DNA of 64,000 nt from Bog-756 sp963829235 (GTDB lineage: Bacteria > Actinomycetota > Acidimicrobiia > Acidimicrobiales > RAAP-2). Under the pieces are notes generated by a model that saw only the letters and a program-made list of their open reading frames with translations, did not search any database and had not been told where the DNA came from. The position numbers were made by a program, and so were the translations under genes. The stretch's first letter is position 1. Each line of letters opens with the position of its first letter. Of the stretch, positions 23,494 to 32,415 are shown piece after piece. The DNA is taken from the NCBI GenBank assembly GCA_963829235.1, contig CAWHIF010000003.1, forward strand, positions 1,054,001 through 1,118,000, written 5' to 3'.

Positions 23494-24930
23494 TCAGTAG
23501 TTGAAGGGCGACGGCAGGACGCGCAGCGCCGAAATGGACAAAAGGACGATGGCCGTCCCGGTGGACACGAGCAGCGTGATCAGGCCCACCGCCAGGGTGA
23601 TGTGGCCGCGGGTGGCGTGGGCGACGGCCAAGGAGGCCACGAACACGACCAGGGTGGCCCCGAAGCTCATCAGCACCGGGTTGATCTGGCCAGAAGAGGC
23701 GAGCAGCAGGGCCAGGAAGAACGACACCCCGATGGCGGACACCGAGGCGACCAGCAGGGTGACCAGGGAGTCGTGTCGCTCGTGCCCGATGACGATGCTC
23801 ACCGCCGAGAGGACGGCCAGTGCGGCCACGTACGCACCGGTCGAGATCAGCAGGTCGGAGCGGATCCGGCCTGCGAACTGGTCGAGCCCCGGGGCGGTGG
23901 ACAGGGCCCGCTTGGCCCGGCTCTTGAAGGACCGGAGTTGCCACTCCATCAGGCCGAGCGTGGCCAGCAGCGGCAGGACGGCGATCACCAGAGCGCCGCC
24001 TTTGGGGTTGGACTCGTCGGCGAAGCCGATGAAGGCAGAGGTGAGGAGACCACACCCCAGGCCGTAGAGCGAGTACTTGCAGGCCCGGACCAGATCGGCC
24101 GCCTCCAGAACGGGCCGGTGCCAGCCCTGTGGCCGGATGCATCCGATGGCGGCCACCGCCACGATCGCGACCGTGGAAGTCACCAACCAGGCCGACGTGC
24201 GATGGGTCATGGTGATGGGAAGGAGCCCGATGTAGCAGGCCGCTCCCACCGCGGCCGGCACCATGCAGATGGCCAGGAGCCACTCCGAGTCGTGGAAGAC
24301 GAGAACGCCGGCGGCGGCCACATAGGTGGCCACTCCGACCGCCTCCAACACGCTGGCCTCGTTCCCCCCCATGACCCGCCAGGCCAGGAGCGCACCGCCG
24401 AGGCAGACCGCGGTGCTGACCACGATCGACACCATGGCCACGAGCGAGTCGCTCCGTCGGTCCTCCCGAGCCCGTTGGGCCCATCCGGTGACGACAGCAG
24501 CTTGGCTGACCGCCCACGCCACCGTGAGCCCGATCGGCATGGCCCACCAATGGGAGTGGAAGGCGAACCCGGCCACGACCACCGGCAGGAACACCGCCGG
24601 GAGGGCGTAGAGTGCGCCGCGCAGCAGGTCAGCGGGTCCCCCCATGGGCTCAGGCTTCGCCGCCCGCGCCCCGTCGGTTTCGAATGGCAGCGTTTCGTAG
24701 ACGAACCGGGCGGCCGAGAACACGTCGGGGAAGCCGAAGGACTCGACGGCGACCTGCCTGCTCATTCCGTGGGTCTCGAGCCGGGCTGCCATCTCCAACG
24801 GATCGACGGCGGCCGCACAGGCCGCCAGCAGCTCGGGATCGTCGTTGATCCAGTCGAAGATCCCGCCGCCTGGACCGCCCGCGCCCATCTGGTCGGGCTG
24901 GACCGTTCTGAGCGCGGTCATGGGCCGCAC
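23494..24930 (-). CDS. 12-TM membrane protein, candidate exopolysaccharide exporter (PelG-like position)
   Basis: A 478-residue protein. The first 110 residues are cytosolic and helical (MAARLETHGMSRQVAVESFG, then FPDVFSAARFVYETLPF). Twelve hydrophobic helices follow, separated by short loops. It does not show the classical PelG N-terminus. Topology and location next to a PelF-like transferase suggest a MATE/Wzx-like polysaccharide exporter or synthase partner, as PelG is for PelF. It overlaps the glycosyltransferase 3' end by 13 nt, indicating coupled translation. I do not recognise a defined family, so the function is inference from context. Confidence 0.75.
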   Translation of the reverse strand: MRPMTALRTVQPDQMGAGGPGGGIFDWINDDPELLAACAAAVDPLEMAARLETHGMSRQVAVESFGFPDVFSAARFVYETLPFETDGARAAKPEPMGGPADLLRGALYALPAVFLPVVVAGFAFHSHWWAMPIGLTVAWAVSQAAVVTGWAQRAREDRRSDSLVAMVSIVVSTAVCLGGALLAWRVMGGNEASVLEAVGVATYVAAAGVLVFHDSEWLLAICMVPAAVGAACYIGLLPITMTHRTSAWLVTSTVAIVAVAAIGCIRPQGWHRPVLEAADLVRACKYSLYGLGCGLLTSAFIGFADESNPKGGALVIAVLPLLATLGLMEWQLRSFKSRAKRALSTAPGLDQFAGRIRSDLLISTGAYVAALAVLSAVSIVIGHERHDSLVTLLVASVSAIGVSFFLALLLASSGQINPVLMSFGATLVVFVASLAVAHATRGHITLAVGLITLLVSTGTAIVLLSISALRVLPSPFNY

Positions 24931-26498
24931 CTGCCGTTGGGGCCGGTTCCGAGGAGAGCCAGACCGGCCCTGGACACGGTGGGCAGATCCGAGCGCCGGA
25001 TCGATCGGCCACGGTGCGGAACCCGGGCCGCCTGCCCGGTGCGGCTCAGATCTTGCTCGTGCCTGACCACGTGGGCAGTGGTGACCCGGCCGGTGACCTC
25101 GCGGTAGAGGTCGCCGAAGATGGCGAGGCTCTGCTCGAGCGTGAACAGCGACAGGATGCGGGCTCGGGCCGCGCGCCCCATGCTGTGGCGGAGATCGGCG
25201 TCGGAGAGAAGGCGCAGGCAGGCCGCGGCGGTCGCTTCGGGGTTCTTCGGAGGCACGATCAAACCGGCGTCACCGGTCGCCTCGCTCACCCCTCCCACGT
25301 CGGTGGCCACCGTTGGCATCCCGGAGGCCATGGCCTCGATGAGGGAGTACGGAAAGCCTTCCGAGATGCTGGTCAACAGCACGATGTGTCCGGCGTGGAA
25401 GGCTTCGAGCACCGATGGGGCCCGTCCTTCGAAGATGGCGGAATCGACCAGCCCGAGGGAGTCCCGCAATGCGATGCAGCGGTCGAGGTACTCCTGGTTG
25501 CCGGACGAGGCACCTCCGAAGATACGGAGGCGGGCCTCGGGCAGGACCTCGTGCACCTTGGCAAACGACCGGATGAGGGTTTCGACGTCCTTGAGGGGAT
25601 CGATCCGCCCCAGCCAGACCAGGGTCGGGACGTCCGGCTCGCACGGGCTGGCGGCGAAATCGGCCGGATCGACGCCGTTGTAGATCGGGTTGATCCGTTC
25701 CGGCGCGGCTCCGTTGGTCTCCTGCCACTGCCGGTTGTACTCGCTGCCCGGGGCGATGGCGCTGGCGATCTGATAACCGGCCCAAGTGAGACGCTGGAAG
25801 AACCGGAGCATGATCGAGCGCAACGACGACGAGTACGTCTCATGGCCGTAGGACAGGTACCGCTCCCGCAGATAGATCCCGTGCTCGCTGAGCACGAGTG
25901 GGGTATTGCGGGACCATCTGGCCCCGAGGGCCAGGAGGATCGCGAGCCCGTTGGCGGTTGCGTGGCAGAGGTCGGCTTCGGGGGCCGGCCCGAACAGGGG
26001 CCGGAGCTGATGCTCGATGAGCTCGAGTGCCAATTGCGCATCGGACACGGCCACCGCGGCCGGCTCCGTGGTGAATGCCCGATCACCCGGGCCCGCCCGC
26101 ATCACCTCGAGGAGCACTTCCATCGACGCAGTCGTCTGGAGGGCGCCGGCCACCGGAGTTTGTCTCGACAAGGCGAACAGTTGGTGGAGCGCATCGAGGA
26201 AATCGGGTTCGCCATCCTCTTCGACCAACGACACCGCCAGTTGCCGGAAGGCGCTCTGGAGTTCCGACGAGTTCCGCACTTTGCGCGCCACCTTCGGCGT
26301 CGGGCCCCACAACGCAACGTTGTGGATCCCGACCACATTGTCGGGGATCTCCCAGACCGGTGTCTCTCCGGGTCGGGCCGTGATGGCGTGGACGGCGAAC
26401 CGATGAGGAGCCAGTCCACGGACCAGTTGGTCGCACCAGACACTTACGCCGCCGGGGTGGTACGGGTAGGTGCCCTCGGCTAGGAGGGCAATGTCCAT
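24918..26498 (-). CDS. PelF-like glycosyltransferase (DUF3492 + GT4)
   Basis: A 526-residue cytosolic enzyme starting at ATG 26496-26498; the reading frame extends further upstream without similarity. The N-terminus IALLAEGTYPYHPGGVSVWC is the hallmark of PelF and of the DUF3492 domain (about residues 1-280). A GT4 domain follows with IYNGVDPADFA, LVWLGRIDPLKDVETLI and the EX7E motif in SEGFPYSLIEAMASGMPTV. PelF is the glycosyltransferase that polymerises the Pel amino-sugar polysaccharide. As the first gene of the minus-strand operon it defines the locus. The last 45 residues are Arg-rich and overlap the next gene. Confidence 0.88.
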   Translation of the reverse strand: MDIALLAEGTYPYHPGGVSVWCDQLVRGLAPHRFAVHAITARPGETPVWEIPDNVVGIHNVALWGPTPKVARKVRNSSELQSAFRQLAVSLVEEDGEPDFLDALHQLFALSRQTPVAGALQTTASMEVLLEVMRAGPGDRAFTTEPAAVAVSDAQLALELIEHQLRPLFGPAPEADLCHATANGLAILLALGARWSRNTPLVLSEHGIYLRERYLSYGHETYSSSLRSIMLRFFQRLTWAGYQIASAIAPGSEYNRQWQETNGAAPERINPIYNGVDPADFAASPCEPDVPTLVWLGRIDPLKDVETLIRSFAKVHEVLPEARLRIFGGASSGNQEYLDRCIALRDSLGLVDSAIFEGRAPSVLEAFHAGHIVLLTSISEGFPYSLIEAMASGMPTVATDVGGVSEATGDAGLIVPPKNPEATAAACLRLLSDADLRHSMGRAARARILSLFTLEQSLAIFGDLYREVTGRVTTAHVVRHEQDLSRTGQAARVPHRGRSIRRSDLPTVSRAGLALLGTGPNGRCGP

Positions 26499-26984
26499 TG
26501 TCGAGCCGCACCTCTTCGATCGGTGGTCGGTGGTGTGCTTGCCGGTCGGACGACCAGCGCGTGCAGGTTCCTCTGTCCGGTACGACAGTAGAGATCGGAA
26601 GCCGATGTGAACACCCCCGACTTTCGCGTTGGCGATCCCGAGCGTCACTCGTTTCATGACCCTTGGACCCGAGGGAAATCTCCGTCGACCCTCGCAAGAG
26701 ATCTCGACCACCCTTGGGTTAGACCACCCGCGGAGAGGACCGATGGGGCGGCGCCGTCCAGACCTGCTGGTCGGCACTGTCGGCCGACTCGGCAGGGGCG
26801 GGCGCCGTCCGGATCCGGTCCGCGGCTAACGCCGGGGTCGTCGGTAGAGCCGGGTCCCAAAGTTCAGGGTCGCCATCCCCGGTGCAGGGTATCGGCGCGA
26901 GGTCCACACCCGTACTGTGCCAAGAGGCGTTGCTCCAACTGCTTTTCGGCGCGATATGCGCGCGCGGTCGCAAGAAGGGAATCC
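26499..26984. promoter_or_regulatory. Divergent regulatory region of the exopolysaccharide locus
   Basis: This 486-bp gap separates the PelF-like operon (minus) from the first deacetylase gene (plus), so it must hold promoters for both. Towards the plus strand, TTGCTC (26930-26935) and GATATG (26953-26958) are 17 bp apart. The minus-strand promoter is less clear (TTCACA and TACTGT near 26585-26615, with a short 15-bp spacer). No convincing gene, riboswitch or terminator is visible. Confidence 0.35.
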
Positions 26985-29900
26985 ATGTCCACACCCCGGT
27001 TGTTGAGGTCCGCCGTCACTGTCACAATGGCCGCCCTGCTGGGGCTCGGCATGTTGTCGGTGGTGGCCAGGGCGGCCGCCGCCGCCACCCCGGTGCAACT
27101 CGATCTCAGCGTCCTTTTGATCGGCTCCGGCCCGTCCGATCCGACCACCGCCGCCTGGCAGTCGGCCCTCAGCAGCGAGGGGGTGGCCTACACCGAGGTC
27201 ACCGCGACCAACACCGCCAACTACGGGGCCTACGACGGTGACCCTGCCGGCCCTGACCACCGGCTCGGTGGGCAACTTCAACGGGGTGGTCCTGGCCGAC
27301 TCGCCGGCCGCCTTCGCCGCCGGCCAGCTCACCGCCCTCGACGCCTATGAGTCCTCGTTCGGGGTGCGCCAGGTCGACGGCTACATGTACCCGTCCCCGA
27401 GCCTCGGGCTGACCGATGCCACGGCCGGGGCCCTCGACGGCACCACCGGGACCCTGACCGCAGCCGGCCTTTCCGCCTTCCCCGGTCTCAGCGGCACGGT
27501 GCCCTTCGACACCGGCACCTACGGCTACCCGGCGACGGTCGTGGCCGGGGCCCCGATCACCCCGTGGCTCGAGAACTCGGCCGGCCAGGTCCTCGCCGGC
27601 GTCTACCAGCACCCGGCGTCGGACCCCCAGGCCGGGGTGGCCGAGCTGTCGTTGACCTTCGACTACAACGCCACCCAGCTCCAGTGGCTGCTGTTGGCCC
27701 CCGGGCTCATCAACTGGGTCACGCAGGACACCCACCTCGGCCTCTACCGCAACTACTTCGGCCAGGACGTGGACGACAACTTCATCTCCGACAACGAGTG
27801 GAGCTCGCAGTACCAGTGCACCCCGGCCGCCACCGACCCGGTCGACTACACCTGCCCGGCCGCCGTCCAGGGGGCGACCGAGGGCTCTGCCCCCGGGGTG
27901 CCGGCCGACGTGCAGATGAGCGCGGCCGACGTGGCCTACGTGGTGGCCTGGGAGAAGCAGACCGGCATCACCTTGAACATGGCCTTCAACGGGGTCGGGG
28001 CGTGCACGGCACCCACCGCGGCCGACGAGTCGAGTGCGGTCTGCACCGGCTCGGTCACCGACCCGGGCGGGACCTATACCGACCCCGGACAGACCGTGGA
28101 CGCCAGCTACCCGGACGACCAGGGGCTCATCAACGCCCTGCTGGCCGACAAGGCCGACTTCAACTGGATCAACCACACCTGGTCCCACCAGTTCCTCGGC
28201 TGCATCGTGTGGCAGCCCCAGGCCGTCAACTCGGTCACGGCCAACCCCACCGGGGGCACCTTTACCGCCGGCTCCTACAGCTACGAGGTCACCGCGGCCA
28301 CCGCCTACGGCGAGTCGGAGCCCTCGGTGCCGAAGAGCGTGACCGTGGGCACCGACGGATCGGTCACCCTGTCCTGGCCCGACGCCACCAACGGCACCGG
28401 CACCGACGGGACGGCCGGGCCCACCTTGTGGCAGGAAGAGGCCGACCACACCGGGGGCACCGGCTTCTGGGGCTACAACATCTACCGGGAGAACCCGGGC
28501 TCGTCCACCTTCGGGCTCGTCGGCCAGGTGGCCGAGAACCCGACCGGGGCCACAGCCACCTACTCCTACACCGACACCGGGGCCAGTGCCCCGGGGGTGA
28601 CACCGGACTCCTCTGACACCTACCCGACGGCCACCAACCCGGGCATCGACTGCTCGAGTGCGGCCGGCAGCTGGGACCCGGCCACCTCGACCAGCCCCGA
28701 TGCCTCCATCGAGCAGGAGATCGGGATGAACCAGGCCTTCGCGGCGGCCAACGGGCTGCCCAACTTCACTCCGGCCGCCGTCGTGACCGGTGAGCACTCG
28801 GGCATCGAGAACCCCAACACGCCCTCGGCCTTCGCCGGCAACGGCATCACCACCTTCGCCGCCGACGCCTCCCGCCAGCCCACCCAGTACGCAGAGACCT
28901 CGGGGGCCACTACGGCCGAGTCCGCCCCCCGCTACCCCAACAACATCTACTACAACGCCTCCACCTGGGCCGACGAGCTCAACGAGTACAACACCCTCTA
29001 CGTGGCGCAAGGCGTCTCCCTCGGCAATGCCACCTACCCCACCGAGACCGGCCACTGCTCCGACACCTCGGCCACCACCTGTCTCGCCACCCCGGCCACC
29101 GAGGCCACCTTCTTGGCCTCTGAGTCCCACATCATGTTGAGCCACATCCTGGCCAACAACCCCCGGGTGCAGTACGACCACCAGACCGACCTCATCGGGC
29201 CCGACTACACCTTGTTGGCCCTCCTCTCCAACATGCTGTCCCAGTACGACACCTGGTACACGAGCGCCACCCCCCTCACCCAGATGACCGACGTCTCAGA
29301 GGCCCAGGTCCTCGGCGAGCAGTCGGCCTGGTCGGCAGCCCAGACGGCGGGCACGGTCACCGCCAGTGAGCAGAACGGGGTGGTCACGGTCAAGAACACC
29401 GGGACCGGAGCGGTCAGCGTGCCCATCACCGTGCCCCCGGGCACGACCGTGGCCGGGGCCGCCTTCGGCTCCCCCTACGGCGGCGAGCTGTCGGCGTGGA
29501 CCAGCGTGGCCGGCACGGGCACGACCACCCTGACCGAGAACGTGGCCCCGACCATCACCAGCGCCAACTCGGCTGCCTCCAACGTTGGCGCCGCCTTCAC
29601 CACCACGGTGACCACCACCGGCGAGCCGGACCCGGCCCTCACCGAGACCGGTGCCCTGCCCACCGGGGTCACCTTCGTCGACAACGGCAACGGGACGGCC
29701 ACCATCTCGGGCACCCCGGCCGCCGGCACCGGGGGCTCCTACCCGATCACCATCACCGCCACCAACGCCAACGGGACGACGACCCAGGTCTTCACCCTGA
29801 CCAACGCCCAGGCCCCGACCATCACCTCGGCCTCCGCGGCCGCCTTCACCACCGGGGTGGCCGGCACCTACACGGTGACCACCACCGGGTACCCGGCCGC

Positions 29901-32242
29901 CACCATCACCGAGTCGGGCACCCTGCCGACAGGCCTCACCTTTACCGCCGGGACCACCGGCACGGCCACCATCGCCGGCACCCCGGCCAGCGGCACGGCC
30001 GGGACCTACCCGGTGACCGTCTCGGCCACCAACAGCTCGGGGTCGACGGCCGCCCTGGCCCTCACCATCACCGTCACCACCAGTGGCGCCCCCACCATCA
30101 CCAGCGCGGCGGCCGCCGACTTCACCCTGGGCACAGCCGGCGCCTTCGCCGTGACCACCACCGGTTCGCCCACCCCGGCCATCACCGAGACGGGCACCCT
30201 GCCCGCCGGGCTCACGTTCGTGGACCAGGGCAACGGCACCGCCCTCCTGTCGGGGACCCCGACGGCCACCGGCACGAGCACCCTCGACATCACCGCGGCC
30301 AACACCATCGCCCCGAACGCCACCGGAGTCCTCTCGGTCGTCGTGGGCCAGGCCCCGGCCATCACCAGCGCAGCTCGGACACCGTCACCGAGGGCACCGC
30401 CTTCAGCTTCGCGGTGACCACGACCGGGTATCCCGCTCCCGCGCTCGGGTGCACGGGCACCCTTCCCACCGGGGTCACCTTCGTCGACAACGGCAACGGC
30501 ACGGCCACCATCGCCGGCACGCCGACCGCGACCGGAGATCCCTCCCTCACCATCACCGCCACCAACGGAACGGGCACGATGACCCAGATCTTCACGCTGA
30601 CCGTCGATCGGCCTCCTCCGCACCGGCCATCACCAGCGCCGCATCGGACACGGCCAAGGTCGGCACCGCCTTCACCTTCCCGGTGACGGCGACCGGCACC
30701 CCGGCGCCGACCCTGACCGAGAGCGGCACCCTACCCGCGGGCGTCACCTTCACCGCCGGGGCGGCCGGCGCGGCCACGCTGGCCGGCACACCTGCTGCCG
30801 GAACCGGTGGCTCGTACCCGATCACCATCAGCGCGGCCAACGCGTCGGCCACGGTGACCCAGGCCTTCACGCTCACCGTCGACCAGGCCCCGGCCATCAC
30901 CAGCGCCGCCTCCGACACCGGCGTGGTCGGCACCGCCCTCAGCTACACGGTGACCACGACCGGCACTCCGGCGGCGACCCTCACCGAGACCGGCACGCTG
31001 CCCGCCGGGGTCATCTTCACCAGCAACGGCAACGGCACGGCCACCATTTCCGGCACGCCGACGGCGGCGCGGACCTCCCGGCTCACCGTGACCGCCACCA
31101 ACACCGCGGGTACGGCGACCCAGGCCTTCACGCTCACCGTCTCGGCCGCGGCAACGGCCCCGGCCTTCACCAGCGCGGCCACGGACACCGCCACCCTCGG
31201 TGACGCCTTCACCTTCTCGGTGAAGACGACCGGTGCCCCGTCGCCGACACTCACCGAGACGGGCGCTCTGCCGGCCGGGGTCACCTTTGCGGCCGCGGCC
31301 AACGGCACAGCCACTCTCGCCGGCACCCCGACGGCCACCGGCGTGTTCGCGCTCACCCTCACCGCCGCCAACGCCTCGGCCACGGTGACCCAGAGCTTCA
31401 CGCTCACCGTCGGCCAGGCCCCGACCATCACCAGCGCGGCGTCGGATACCGTCACCGTCGGCACCGCCTTCTCCTTCATGGTGACGACGACCGGTTACCC
31501 GGTACCCACCCTCACCGAGGCCGGTGCCCTTCCCGCCGGGGTCACCTTCGTCAACAACGGGAACGGGACGGCCACCATCTCGGGGACGCCCACGGCTGCC
31601 ACCGGGACGGGACGTGGCGGCGGAGGCGGCGGACTCCGCATCACCGCCACCAGCACGAGCGGACATGTGACCCAGACCTTCACGCTCACCGTCAGTGCGG
31701 CGCTGGCCATCACCAGCGCCGCCACGGACACGGCCACGGTCGGCAGAGCGTTCACGTTCACGGTGAGAACCACCGGCACCCCGGCGCCGACCCTCACCGA
31801 GAGCGGGGCCCTGCCGTCGGGGGTGACCTTCACGGCAGGCACCGCCGGCACGGCCACGCTGGCGGGCACGCCCACGGCCAACGGCGTGTACCCGATCACC
31901 GTCTCCGCCTCCAACACGTCGGGCACGGTGAGCCAGAGCTTCACGCTGACCGTCGACCAGGCGGCGACCATCACCAGCGCGGCGTCGTATACCGCCACCG
32001 TCGGCACCCCATTCTCCTTCACGGTGACGACGACCGGTTACCCGGTGCCCACCCTCACCGAGACCGGCACCCTGCCGGCCGGGGTCAGCTTCGCCGCCAA
32101 CGGGAACGGGACGGCCACCATCTCGGGGACGCCCACCACGGCGACCACGGGGGCGGGGCGGGGCGGTGGCGGACTCCGGATCACCGCCACCAACTCGGCC
32201 GGGAGAGTGACCCAGACCTTCACGCTCACCGTCGACACCTGA
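26985..32242 (+). CDS. Agd3/CE18-like secreted polysaccharide deacetylase with He_PIG repeats (paralogue 1, frameshifted)
   Basis: ATG 26985 follows a GAAGGGA ribosome binding site and encodes a Sec signal peptide (VTMAALLGLGMLSVVARA). The frame then shifts +1 at 27237 and the main frame 27238-30417 continues. The first 420 residues resemble the fungal Agd3 (CE18) deacetylase: VLLIGSGPSDPTTAAWQSAL, QDVDDNF (metal Asp pair), WINHTWSHQFLGC (HxxxH), TGEHSGIENP and APRYPNNIYYNASTWADELN. A fibronectin-III-like domain is inserted after the HxxxH motif. About ten He_PIG Ig-like repeats follow. Two further -1 shifts (near 30371 and 30612) interrupt the repeats. Correcting all three gives 1,752 residues in frame. 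It may be a pseudogene, misassembled, or recoded. Predicted role: removal of acetyl groups from secreted amino-sugar polymer. Confidence 0.75.
29542..32239 (+). repeat. About ten tandem 261-bp He_PIG repeats of paralogue 1
   Basis: Units of about 87 codons begin with PTITSA-type strands and end in TVTQAFTLTVD. Identity between units is high at the framework and lower in loops. Units near 31440-31690 and at the C-terminus carry a Gly-rich loop (GRGGGGG). The two -1 frameshifts of this gene lie in adjacent repeats about 240 nt apart. Confidence 0.9.
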
Positions 32243-32415
32243 GGCGCGCGAGCTGAACCGAGGGCCGGCCGGGGGCAGGGTCGGGGCGGCTAAGAGCAGG
32301 GTGCCGAAACCACAGTGCCGGGTGGCTATTGGTCCCGACCGGTCTTACGTTTCTTGGGAGGGGACAATTCGGCGGGCGTTCGCGCATGCATCCGGAGATG
32401 GGGCGATCCGAAATC

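Noticed and set aside
26607..26984. Open frame upstream of the first deacetylase start, extending the protein N-terminally
   Set aside because: ATG 26985 has a good ribosome binding site and is followed directly by a signal peptide. The upstream residues are low-complexity and would bury the signal peptide.
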